Shown in pieces: positions 34,092 through 41,557 of a DNA stretch of 49,735 bases. The stretch covers positions 1-49,735 of the forward strand of contig CACMYF010000004.1 in the NCBI GenBank assembly GCA_902617805.1, written 5' to 3'. Source of the stretch: an uncultured Pelagibacteraceae bacterium. Lineage in GTDB: Bacteria > Pseudomonadota > Alphaproteobacteria > Pelagibacterales > Pelagibacteraceae. How positions within the stretch are numbered: the first letter of the stretch is position 1; each line of letters opens with the position of its first letter. The notes beneath the pieces were generated by a model, which saw nothing but the letters and a program-made list of their open reading frames with translations, was not told the DNA's origin and ran no database searches. The position numbers and the translations under genes are program-made.

Positions 34092-34967
34092 TTATTTTTT
34101 CTTTTTTAATCGAGCAATCAAACCTGAGCTATCCCAACGATTTCCACCCATTTCTTGAACTTCAGCATAATAACCATCAATAATTTCTGTTATAGGCACA
34201 GGTGAACCATTTTTTTTTGCTTCCTCGATTGCAATTTTTAAATCTTTTCTCATCCAATCAATAGCAAAACCATAATCAAATTTATCATCGGTCATAGTTC
34301 TATATCTATTTTCCATTTGCCAAGATTGCGCTGCACCTTTAGATATTGTTTCCATAACTTTATCCATATCTAAACCTGCGTTTATTCCAAAATTAATTGC
34401 TTCAGATAAACCTTGCACTGTTCCAGCAATACACATTTGGTTCATCATTTTTGTCAATTGACCACTTCCGCAAGGACCAATTAATTTTACTTTTTTACTA
34501 TAACAATCAATCACAGGCTCAGCCTTTTTAAACACCTCTTCATCTCCACCAACCATTACTGTTAGTATTCCGCCCTCAGCGCCAGCTTGTCCTCCTGAAA
34601 TAGGAGCATCTAAAAAACTAAACCCTTTATCATTTGCTTTTTTATTTAATTCCCTTGATACTTCTGCAGATACAGTTGAGTTATCAATAAAAATAGACCC
34701 AGCTTTTGCTGTGTTAAATAATCCATTTTCTCCAGTCGCTACTTCTCTCAAATCATCATCATTACCAACACATGTAAAAATGAAATCAGCACCATCTGCA
34801 GCCTCAGCAGGTGTATTTGCCATTTTACCTTTATATTCACCAATCCATTTTTCAGCCTTAGATTTAGTTCTATTAAAAACAGTTACATTGTGCCCGGCTT
34901 TTGATATATATCCAGCCATTGGGTAGCCCATAACCCCAAGACCTATGAAAGCAACATTACAAGTCAT
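34092..34967 (-). CDS. NAD(P)-dependent 3-hydroxyisobutyrate dehydrogenase family enzyme
   Basis: A 291 aa beta-hydroxyacid dehydrogenase (HIBADH, GarR, glyoxylate/succinic semialdehyde reductase group). It begins VAFIGLGVMGYPMAGYISKAG, has FIDNSTVSAEVSREL, LDAPISGGQAGAEGGILTVMVGG (shown in parts: DAPISGGQAGAEGG) with the substrate-binding loop, and the catalytic lysine in GSGQLTKMMNQ (about 172). Substrate is uncertain: the group covers 3-hydroxyisobutyrate, tartronate semialdehyde and succinic semialdehyde. The start lies only 11 bp from the divergent MFS transporter start. Confidence 0.87.
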   Translation of the reverse strand: MTCNVAFIGLGVMGYPMAGYISKAGHNVTVFNRTKSKAEKWIGEYKGKMANTPAEAADGADFIFTCVGNDDDLREVATGENGLFNTAKAGSIFIDNSTVSAEVSRELNKKANDKGFSFLDAPISGGQAGAEGGILTVMVGGDEEVFKKAEPVIDCYSKKVKLIGPCGSGQLTKMMNQMCIAGTVQGLSEAINFGINAGLDMDKVMETISKGAAQSWQMENRYRTMTDDKFDYGFAIDWMRKDLKIAIEEAKKNGSPVPITEIIDGYYAEVQEMGGNRWDSSGLIARLKKKK

Positions 34968-34978
34968 AATTTTTTTCT

Positions 34979-36184
34979 ATGTTTAAAAGTTTAAGTTTAA
35001 AAGTAATTGTATTTGGATTTATTTTTACATTTTTTTCAAGTTTTGGACAGAGTTTTTTTCTTGGCCTATTTAATTCTAGTATTAGAGACGCCTTATCAAT
35101 TACACATGGACAATTTGGCTCAATTTATGCATCAGCTACTTTATTAAGCAGTATTGTTTTAGTTTGGATTGGAAAAAAAATTGATGACGTAAACATATTA
35201 AAATTTGCTTCCTATGTAATTATTTTTCTATCTGCTTCTTGCTTTATATTTTCAAAAATTTCATCTGTTATTTATTTATTTGTAGGAATTTTTTTAATGC
35301 GATTAGCTGGACAAGGTTTATCAAGTCATACAGCAACAACAACCATATCTCGTTTTTTTGAAAAAAATAGAGGCAGAGCTTTAAGCACAGGTTGGTTAGG
35401 ATTGTCATTGGCTGAATTTATAATGCCAGTTTTAATTGTTTTTTTATTAACTTTTATAGAATGGAGAGATATTTGGGTCTCAATATCTATTTTAGTTATA
35501 CTTGTTTTACCTGTTGCAACTTTTCTTTTAGTTAAAGACGTTAAGCTTGATACCAGAGAAGAATCTAAAATAGAAGAAAACTATAAAGAAATCAAACAAT
35601 GGAAAAGAATTGAAGTTTTAAAAGATTATAGATTTTACATCATCTGTATGACAATGCTTGCTATGCCATGGATTGCAACTGGATCTTTTGTTTATCAGTC
35701 TTTTATATCTTCATCTAAAGAATGGGGTCCCTATGTGATTGCTCAATCATTTATGGCTTACTCAATTTTATCTGTGATCACTCTTTTTATATCTGGTTTT
35801 TTAATTGATAAATTTTCAAGTAGAAAATTATTAATCTATATGAATATCCCACTTCTTTTTGGCACTATAGTTCTCTACTATTTTGATGCACCGCTGTCTT
35901 CTTTTGTATTTTTTGGTTTAGTGGGGGTAACCAATGGTTTGGCAAACGTCCTTGGTTCCTCAACTTGGGCTGAGATTTATGGTGTTAAATATATTGGGTC
36001 CATAAAAGCCTTAACAACTGCATTGATGGTATTTTCAACAGCATTTGGTACGGCTCTTTTTGGCTTTCTGATTGATATTGGTTTTTCAATTGAAGACATA
36101 GCCGTTGTTTCAGGAACTTATATCTTTGGCTCAATTATTCTTCTTTATTTGGTTAAAAATAAGTTAAATCCTCATTATTTATAA
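34979..36184 (+). CDS. MFS transporter
   Basis: A 401 aa major facilitator superfamily protein with about twelve spans. N-terminal FSSFGQSFFLGLFNSSIRD and a loop with GKKIDD between spans 2 and 3 fit the MFS A-motif region, and RLAGQGLSSHTATTTISRFF with RGRALSTGWLG matches the monocarboxylate or oxalate/formate-like subgroup. C-terminal half begins around residue 205. Substrate is unknown. It is divergent from the hydroxyisobutyrate dehydrogenase-like gene with 11 bp between starts, so the two may handle the same organic acid. Confidence 0.85.
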   Translation: MFKSLSLKVIVFGFIFTFFSSFGQSFFLGLFNSSIRDALSITHGQFGSIYASATLLSSIVLVWIGKKIDDVNILKFASYVIIFLSASCFIFSKISSVIYLFVGIFLMRLAGQGLSSHTATTTISRFFEKNRGRALSTGWLGLSLAEFIMPVLIVFLLTFIEWRDIWVSISILVILVLPVATFLLVKDVKLDTREESKIEENYKEIKQWKRIEVLKDYRFYIICMTMLAMPWIATGSFVYQSFISSSKEWGPYVIAQSFMAYSILSVITLFISGFLIDKFSSRKLLIYMNIPLLFGTIVLYYFDAPLSSFVFFGLVGVTNGLANVLGSSTWAEIYGVKYIGSIKALTTALMVFSTAFGTALFGFLIDIGFSIEDIAVVSGTYIFGSIILLYLVKNKLNPHYL

Positions 36185-36193
36185 AAATAGCCC

Positions 36194-36222
36194 TTGATTT
36201 TTGAAGACTCACTGTATAGATA
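36194..36222 (+). promoter_or_regulatory. Candidate promoter for rpoZ
   Basis: TTGATT (36194-36199) and TAGATA (36217-36222) are 17 bp apart, ending 6 bp before the ATG. If used, transcription would start at or just upstream of the start codon, giving a leaderless or nearly leaderless message; no Shine-Dalgarno is seen there. Confidence 0.3.
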
Positions 36223-36228
36223 CTCGGC

Positions 36229-36765
36229 ATGGCTAGAGTTACCGTAGAAGACTGCATAGATAAAGTAGAGAGTCCTTATGAATTAGTACTTGTTGCTAAA
36301 GAAAGAGCTACTCAATTAAATGCAGGAATAGAACCAACAATTGATAGAGATAACGATAAAAATACAGTCATTTCATTAAGAGAAATTGCAGAAGAAAAAA
36401 TTAAAGTTTCAGATCTAACTGATAGTGCTGTTTACAAACTTAGAAAACATGTTGAACAAGTTGATGATAGTACAGAGGATGATGAAGAAATAGGTGATGA
36501 TTTTGAAAATCTATATAAAGGTGAAATTTCAAAAAGTGGTACCCCAATTTTACCATCTAAAAGAGCAAGAAAAACTCCAGAAAAAATTCAAGTAACAAAA
36601 GAAGATCTGGCTGAGCTATCTGAAACAGCTACAGCAGAAGTTGATAATTCCGTAGGTGAAGAAACAATGAATGAGCAAGGAGAAGTTTCTTTAGATGAAG
36701 TATCAGAATCAGAAAATCAAGAAGCAGACGTATCTTCAGACGACACTGAAGCTTCAAACTCATAA
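36229..36765 (+). CDS. rpoZ: RNA polymerase omega subunit with long acidic C-terminal extension
   Basis: The N-terminal part MARVTVEDCIDKVESPYELV, the following AKERATQLNAG (about 26-36) and VISLREIAEEKI (about 47-58) are the hallmark of omega, which helps assemble the beta-prime subunit. The core ends near residue 75. The remaining hundred residues are a low-complexity tail rich in Asp, Glu, Ser and Thr with a basic patch at about 108-116 (SKRARKTPEK). At 178 aa it is roughly twice the length of the enteric protein (91 aa). dusA follows after 22 bp. Identity is secure; the tail's role is unknown. Confidence 0.9.
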   Translation: MARVTVEDCIDKVESPYELVLVAKERATQLNAGIEPTIDRDNDKNTVISLREIAEEKIKVSDLTDSAVYKLRKHVEQVDDSTEDDEEIGDDFENLYKGEISKSGTPILPSKRARKTPEKIQVTKEDLAELSETATAEVDNSVGEETMNEQGEVSLDEVSESENQEADVSSDDTEASNS

Positions 36766-36787
36766 AAAAATAATATAAAGTTATACC

Positions 36788-37780
36788 ATGAATAGGAAAG
36801 TATCAGTTGCTCCTATGATGGATTGTACAGATCGTCATGAACGATTTTTTCTAAGATTAATATCCAAAAATACTCTTCTTTACACTGAGATGGTAGTCGA
36901 TGAAGCTATAAATAGAGGAGATAAAAAAAAGTTATTGGAGTTTAATATTAACGAGAAACCTGTAGCGCTTCAATTAGGAGGCTCTTCTCCAAAACTTTTA
37001 GCTGAAGCCACTAAAGTAGGGGAAGATTTTGGTTATGATGAAATTAATCTAAACTTAGGTTGTCCTAGTAAAAAAGTTGAAAAAAATAGATTTGGTGCTT
37101 GTTTAATGAAAGAGCCAAATTTAGTGGCAGATTGTTTAAGTAAAATGCAATCAGTTACAAAACTACCAGTAACTATAAAAACAAGAATTGGTTACGATGA
37201 TGTAGAAGATTATGAAAATTTACATAGTTTTATTTCTACCTTAAAAGCAACTGGAGTTAAAACTTTCATCATTCATGCAAGAAAAGCAATGTTAGGTAAA
37301 TTTACACCTAAACAAAATTTAAATATTCCTCCTCTAAAATATGAATATGTTTATAAATTAAAAAAAGATTTTCCTAATGAAGAGATCATAATTAATGGAG
37401 GAATTATCTCAGTGGATGAAATAAAACCTCATTTAGAAAAAACAGATGGTGTAATGATAGGAAGAGCTGCGTATCATACACCTTATTTATTAGCAGATAT
37501 TGAAAGAGAAATATTTAATAATGACGATGTTCCAAGTAGACAAGATGTAATTGAACAACTCATTCCTTATGTTAAAGAAGAATTAAAAAAAGGAACAAGA
37601 TTGAATCAAATTATGAGACATACTCTTGGTTTATTTCATGGCCAAACTGGTGCAAGTTATTGGAAAAGATATTTAAGTGAAAACATGTGTGTGAGAGATG
37701 CTGATGTGAAAAAAATTGATCACATCATGGATAAAATTAAATATAACAATGTAGATACTAGAGTAGGACAGTCTGCTTAA
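36788..37780 (+). CDS. dusA: tRNA-dihydrouridine(20/20a) synthase
   Basis: A 330 aa FMN enzyme that reduces uridine to dihydrouridine in the tRNA D-loop. Seen: SVAPMMDCTDRHERFFLRL at the start (FMN-binding), TEMVVDEA, VALQLGGSSPKLLAEA, NLNLGCPSKKVEKNRFGACL with the catalytic Cys in the second part, VTIKTRIGYDD, and IHARKAMLGK. The DusA-specific LRHxLGLF-like segment MRHTLGLFHGQTGA is near residue 277. It follows rpoZ by 22 bp. The assignment to DusA rather than DusB/C is good. Confidence 0.92.
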   Translation: MNRKVSVAPMMDCTDRHERFFLRLISKNTLLYTEMVVDEAINRGDKKKLLEFNINEKPVALQLGGSSPKLLAEATKVGEDFGYDEINLNLGCPSKKVEKNRFGACLMKEPNLVADCLSKMQSVTKLPVTIKTRIGYDDVEDYENLHSFISTLKATGVKTFIIHARKAMLGKFTPKQNLNIPPLKYEYVYKLKKDFPNEEIIINGGIISVDEIKPHLEKTDGVMIGRAAYHTPYLLADIEREIFNNDDVPSRQDVIEQLIPYVKEELKKGTRLNQIMRHTLGLFHGQTGASYWKRYLSENMCVRDADVKKIDHIMDKIKYNNVDTRVGQSA

Positions 37781-37820
37781 TTCAATTCTAACAAACGAAT
37801 ACAGTTATATTATTTTATTA

Positions 37821-38606
37821 ATGGCTTTAACAGCTATTCCAGTAGGTTTTGTGGCCGGATTATTTGGTATAGGTGGAGGGTTGATAACTGTTCCTTTTTT
37901 GTATTTTATTTTTGGTTCTTTAGAAATTGATCCTCAATATATAATGCATCTTGCTGTTGGAACTTCTTTTGCAATCATAATACCAACCTCTACAGTTTCA
38001 GTTTTAACTCATCATAAATTTAAAGCAGTTGATTTTGATATTGTAAAGAATTACGGTCTTTTTGTTGTACTAGGAGTGATTGTTGGAACTGTTTTTGCAG
38101 CTTCTCTAAAAACCAAATCTTTGGTTTTATTTTTTTCTATAATGATCTTATTTTTAGGAATTTACTTACTTTTAATAAAAGAAAAGGAGCAAAACATAAT
38201 TGTTAAAATGAAATTACATTTCAAAGTAATTCTTGGTTTTCTTGTTGGGTTTATATCTGCTCCTATGGGTATAGGAGGAGCTGTAATGAATGTACCTATC
38301 CTTAAGTTTTTTGGTTATTCAATAAATAAAGCTATAGGAAGTGCAGCAGCCATAGGTTTTCTAATTGCTCTATTTGGAGCAATAGGATTTCTTCTTTCAG
38401 GAAGTCTTATAAATTCTAGTCTTCCACTAAGTATTGGTTTTATAAACATACCAGCCTTTTTAATTTTTATACCAATCACAACTTTCATGGCTCGAATAGG
38501 AGCTAAAACAGTTCATAGTATTGATAAAAAAAAAATTAGTAAGTTTTTTGGAATTTTTCTTTTAGTCGTTTCGATTAAATTTTTTTATGAATACTTGAAA
38601 TTATAA
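37821..38606 (+). CDS. Sulfite exporter TauE/SafE family protein
   Basis: A 261 aa membrane protein with about eight spans in two halves. Both copies of the family signature are visible: VAGLFGIGGGLITVPFLYF (about 10-28) and APMGIGGAVMNVPILKFFG (about 147-165). Members transport organosulfur anions or sulfite. The ATG at 37821 begins inside what looks like the first hydrophobic segment; in-frame codons upstream read YSYIILL, but no ATG, GTG or TTG is available there before a stop, so the annotated start is kept. A minus-strand terminator follows 5 bp after its stop. Confidence 0.85.
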   Translation: MALTAIPVGFVAGLFGIGGGLITVPFLYFIFGSLEIDPQYIMHLAVGTSFAIIIPTSTVSVLTHHKFKAVDFDIVKNYGLFVVLGVIVGTVFAASLKTKSLVLFFSIMILFLGIYLLLIKEKEQNIIVKMKLHFKVILGFLVGFISAPMGIGGAVMNVPILKFFGYSINKAIGSAAAIGFLIALFGAIGFLLSGSLINSSLPLSIGFINIPAFLIFIPITTFMARIGAKTVHSIDKKKISKFFGIFLLVVSIKFFYEYLKL

Positions 38607-38611
38607 CAGGC

Positions 38612-38649
38612 AAAAAAAAGAGGTGACTTCAGTCTCCCTCCATCACCTC
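38612..38649 (-). terminator. Rho-independent terminator on the minus strand
   Basis: On the minus strand GAGGTGA (38649-38643) pairs with TCACCTC (38626-38620) with a 16 nt purine-rich loop, and eight T residues follow (38619-38612). The plus strand has no T-run after the stem, so it works in the minus direction. The nearest minus-strand gene upstream is 1.3 kb away across an opposite gene, so this terminator points to an unannotated minus-strand RNA. Confidence 0.7.
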
Positions 38650-38738
38650 ACGAATCCAAACTAAGTGATTCTTTAAATATTTAAGAACACTTATTAGTTG
38701 AAAATGCTTTTTATTAACTAATTTAAAATCAGACAATC
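38612..38738 (-). ncRNA. Putative structured small RNA
   Basis: Reading the minus strand, three hairpins lie back to back. H1 is ATTAGTT/AACTAAT (arms 38722-38716 and 38699-38693, 7 bp). H2 is AAGTGTTCTT paired with AAGAATCACTT (arms 38692-38683 and 38673-38663, 10 bp with one bulge). H3 is the terminator at 38649-38620 with its T-run. H1 and H2 touch with no spacer and only 13 nt separate H2 and H3. A TATACA-like -10 lies at 38750-38745, but a -35 with normal spacing is not clear. No open frame of useful length is present. It matches no tmRNA, SRP, 6S or RNase P signature I can see. The 5' end is approximate. Confidence 0.45.
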
Positions 38739-38821
38739 TTAAGTTGTATAAGTCTTAAATAAAAACTCAAATTAGCCACACATAATATTTAGTGTTATTA
38801 TTCAAATTGATACTTTTAAAA

Positions 38822-39925
38822 ATGGTTTCAATAAAAAATATTAATAAAAATATTAAAAAAAGTTTATTTGATCCAATCGATAATACAAAAAATAAGTTTT
38901 CCTCAATTTTAAAAGATTTTAAAAAAAACAAAGTTAAAAAAGATTTAGCATTAAAAAAACAATTGGAAAAAGAAAAGAAAAGAGAATTAATTTTAGAAAA
39001 AAAATTAGCGAAAAAAGCCAAACAAGATGAATTGAGGGAAGAAAGAAAGAAACTTCTTTTTCAAAAAAAATTAATCATCGAAAATGAAAAACAAGAAAAA
39101 AAGAATGAAGAAAAAAGACAAAAGATAGAAGCTCAAAGAATTAAAATAGAACAGAAAAAAATTAAAGACGAAGAAACTAGAAAACTTAGAGAGGAAGCTA
39201 GAAAGCTTAAACAAGAAGATTTAAGGCTAAAAATGTTAGAGAGACAAAGAATTAGAGAAGAAAATATTAAAATTAAAGAGGAACAATTAAAAAATAAAGA
39301 AATCGAAGCTCAAAAGAGAAGAGATGAAAAAGAAAAAGAAAGACAAGAAAAAATAAGATTAAAAGAAATTGAAAGGAAAAATAGACTTGAGGAAGAACAA
39401 AGGTTAAGAGAGGCAGCTAGGAAGCTGAAATATGAGCAAGAAAAACTTAAAGAAATGGAAGAAAGATTAAGAGATCTAGAAACTGAAAGACAGCAAGAAA
39501 TTCAAAAACAAATTTTAAAAGAAGAGGCTGAGCAAAGAGCGAAGGAAGAAGAATTAAGAAATAAAGAAAAAGAACTTAAAGAAGCTGAACGTGAGAGAAT
39601 AAATAAAGAAAATGAAAGGCGTCAAAGAGAAAGAGAATTGAAAATAGAGGAGGAAAGACAAAAAAGAATTGATGAAGAAAACGAGAGAATTAGATTAGCT
39701 GAAATTGCTCAAAAAGAGAGAGAAGATGAGGAAAACAGGCGAATGAAAGAATGGGAGAAAAAATTTGATGAAGAACAACGACTAAAAGAGGAGGAATTAG
39801 TTAGAAAGTTTTATAGCGATGAAATTTCTGAACAAGAAAACAATCTGGATGGCGATAATTTAGAAACTAAAGTTGATAACAATAATTTAGAAAATAAAAA
39901 CGATAAAGATAATTTTAAAAATTAA
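38822..39925 (+). CDS. Highly charged coiled-coil protein of unknown function
   Basis: A 367 aa protein made almost wholly of Glu, Lys, Arg, Gln and Leu, with a continuous alpha-helical coiled-coil predicted from about residue 50 to 330. Repeating blocks such as REEARKLKQEDLRLK and EEQRLREAARKLKYEQE recur with heptad spacing. There is no signal peptide or membrane span. The last 35 residues switch to an Asn/Asp-rich tail (NLDGDNLETKVDNNNLENK, in part). An in-frame GTG at 38792 would add ten residues, but the ATG at 38822 starts just before the charged pattern and is preferred. Similar low-complexity proteins give many false matches, so no family is assigned. It converges with the phosphohexomutase with a 4 nt overlap. 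Confidence 0.7.
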   Translation: MVSIKNINKNIKKSLFDPIDNTKNKFSSILKDFKKNKVKKDLALKKQLEKEKKRELILEKKLAKKAKQDELREERKKLLFQKKLIIENEKQEKKNEEKRQKIEAQRIKIEQKKIKDEETRKLREEARKLKQEDLRLKMLERQRIREENIKIKEEQLKNKEIEAQKRRDEKEKERQEKIRLKEIERKNRLEEEQRLREAARKLKYEQEKLKEMEERLRDLETERQQEIQKQILKEEAEQRAKEEELRNKEKELKEAERERINKENERRQRERELKIEEERQKRIDEENERIRLAEIAQKEREDEENRRMKEWEKKFDEEQRLKEEELVRKFYSDEISEQENNLDGDNLETKVDNNNLENKNDKDNFKN

Positions 39926-41376
39926 ATTTTCTGATCATATTCACCGACCTTACCTGTTTTTTGTAACAAATCGTCAATAAAATCAAAGATTTTTCTCTTT
40001 CTTTCATCCGATGTTGGGCTTTCAGTTACAATAACTAAAGATGGTTTGTTTGAAGAAGCTCTTATAAGCCCCCATGAACCATCTTCGAATGAAAACCTAA
40101 CTCCATTAACAGTTAAAATATCATTAATAACTTGGCCATCTATTTCAGTTTTGACTTCTTTTAAATTTTTAATTTGTTTAACAAGCTCTTCAACAACAAT
40201 ATACTTCTCCTCATCTTTACAAAAAGGTGCCATTGTTGGTGTTTGAAATGTATTAGGTAATTCGCTAATAATTTCACTCATTTTTTTATTTTGATTATAT
40301 AATAAGTTGCACACTTGAATTGCAGAGTTAATTCCATCATCATAGCCATATCCTAAAGGTTGATTAAAAAAGAAATGACCACTTTTTTCAAAACCTGCTA
40401 ATGCTTGTTCAGTGTTCACTTTTCTTTTAATATGAGAATGACCTGTTTTCCAATAAATTGTTTCACAATTGTTTTCTAATAAGATTTTATCTTTTGTAAA
40501 TAATCCCGTTGATTTTACGTCAACCACAAACTTTGAATTTTTATGTTTGCTTGATAAATTTCTAGCTATTAGAAGTCCTATTTTATCTGAAAATATTTCA
40601 TTACCATTGTCATCAATAACACCAACCCTATCTCCATCACCATCAAATCCAAAACCTATATCAGCATTATTTTCTTTAACTACTTTTGCTATCTCATGAA
40701 GCATTTCTAAATCTTCAGGATTTGGATTGTATTTAGGAAAATTCCAATCCAGGTTACAGTCTAACTCTATTACCTCACATCCAATACCTCTTAGAATGTC
40801 TGGGGCAAAAACACCCGCTGTTCCATTTCCACAAGCAACCACAGCTTTAATTTTTTTCTTAATTTTGTTTTTACTAATTAGGTTTTCTTTATAAATTTTA
40901 TCAAAATCTTTTATTTGTTTTTCACTACCTTCGCCTTTTGTGAACTTTTTATTTAAGGTAATTTCTTTTAATTCTTTCATTTCTTCAGGTGCATGAGTTA
41001 ATCCTTTTTTGATTCCCATTTTCACACCAGTCCAACCATTTTCATTATGACTAGCTGTAACCATAGCAACTGCATCTGTATCTAAATTAAATTGTGCAAA
41101 ATAAACCATTGGTGATAACGACAGGCCAATATCTTCTATATTGCATCCTGTAGATAATAATCCCTTTTTAAGAGCTGTTTTTATTTCTTCACTATAAGAA
41201 CGATAATCATGCCCAACTACGATTCTGGGATTATTTTTTTTAGTATGTATTTTTATCTGTGTTCCAAGCCCTTTTCCTAAATTCTCTATCCCAGATTGGT
41301 TTATATCTTTCTCATACAACCATCGGGCGTCATATTCCCGAAAACCAAATGGGTCTATTTTTATGTTTTGATTCAT
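39922..41376 (-). CDS. Phosphomannomutase/phosphoglucomutase family protein
   Basis: A 484 aa alpha-D-phosphohexomutase that interconverts hexose-1- and hexose-6-phosphates. Seen: FREYDARW near the start, the phosphoserine loop VTASHNENGWTGVKMG with S109, the metal-binding GFDGDGDRVGVID (D245, D247, D249), and the sugar-binding loop GFEKSGHFFFNQP. The closing SNKPSLVIVTES segment is the phosphate-binding domain 4. This is the AlgC/ManB type that can supply mannose-1-phosphate or glucose-1-phosphate; the latter would feed the rfbA enzyme in this window. It is divergent from nrdA across 181 bp. Confidence 0.9.
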   Translation of the reverse strand: MNQNIKIDPFGFREYDARWLYEKDINQSGIENLGKGLGTQIKIHTKKNNPRIVVGHDYRSYSEEIKTALKKGLLSTGCNIEDIGLSLSPMVYFAQFNLDTDAVAMVTASHNENGWTGVKMGIKKGLTHAPEEMKELKEITLNKKFTKGEGSEKQIKDFDKIYKENLISKNKIKKKIKAVVACGNGTAGVFAPDILRGIGCEVIELDCNLDWNFPKYNPNPEDLEMLHEIAKVVKENNADIGFGFDGDGDRVGVIDDNGNEIFSDKIGLLIARNLSSKHKNSKFVVDVKSTGLFTKDKILLENNCETIYWKTGHSHIKRKVNTEQALAGFEKSGHFFFNQPLGYGYDDGINSAIQVCNLLYNQNKKMSEIISELPNTFQTPTMAPFCKDEEKYIVVEELVKQIKNLKEVKTEIDGQVINDILTVNGVRFSFEDGSWGLIRASSNKPSLVIVTESPTSDERKRKIFDFIDDLLQKTGKVGEYDQKI

Positions 41377-41445
41377 TACCTATTTTCTTACTCTTTTTTT
41401 GTTAATTTCTTGCAAAAAAAATTTATTTTTTTATTGATTATCATT

Positions 41446-41473
41446 TTGTCGCGTTCTATAAATGTTCTATTGT
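41446..41473 (+). promoter_or_regulatory. Candidate nrdA promoter with LexA-type direct repeat (GTTC-N7-GTTC)
   Basis: GTTC (41453-41456), seven bases, then GTTC (41464-41467) exactly matches the alphaproteobacterial LexA operator. It fits the spacer of a possible promoter with -35 TTGTCG (41446-41451) and -10 TATTGT (41468-41473) 16 bp apart, each 4/6 to consensus. The site is 85 bp before the nrdA start. Whether this organism encodes LexA cannot be seen here. Confidence 0.45.
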
Positions 41474-41509
41474 ACAAAAGTTTATATAGTATATTTACGA
41501 TAAACGCCT

Positions 41510-41524
41510 ACAACATATAGTTGT
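41510..41524 (+). promoter_or_regulatory. Palindrome in the nrdA leader (possible regulator site)
   Basis: ACAACATATAGTTGT is a perfect 15 bp inverted repeat with a central T, 33 bp before the nrdA start. It resembles the NrdR box in its ACA-ATATA-TGT look but is one base shorter and no second box was found at the usual spacing. Confidence 0.35.
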
Positions 41525-41557
41525 TTTCGTACTAATAACAAAATATAATTAAAATTT

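Noticed and set aside
38792-38821. GTG start giving a ten-residue longer coiled-coil protein
   Set aside because: The added residues are hydrophobic and unlike the rest; the ATG at 38822 fits better.
38607-38821. SAM-V or glycine riboswitch
   Set aside because: No matching core motif could be found and the strand of the terminator is opposite to the next gene.
41296-41520. 74 aa plus-strand open frame across the phosphohexomutase start and nrdA leader
   Set aside because: Overlaps the antisense gene and the regulatory region, has no ribosome-binding site and no coding features.
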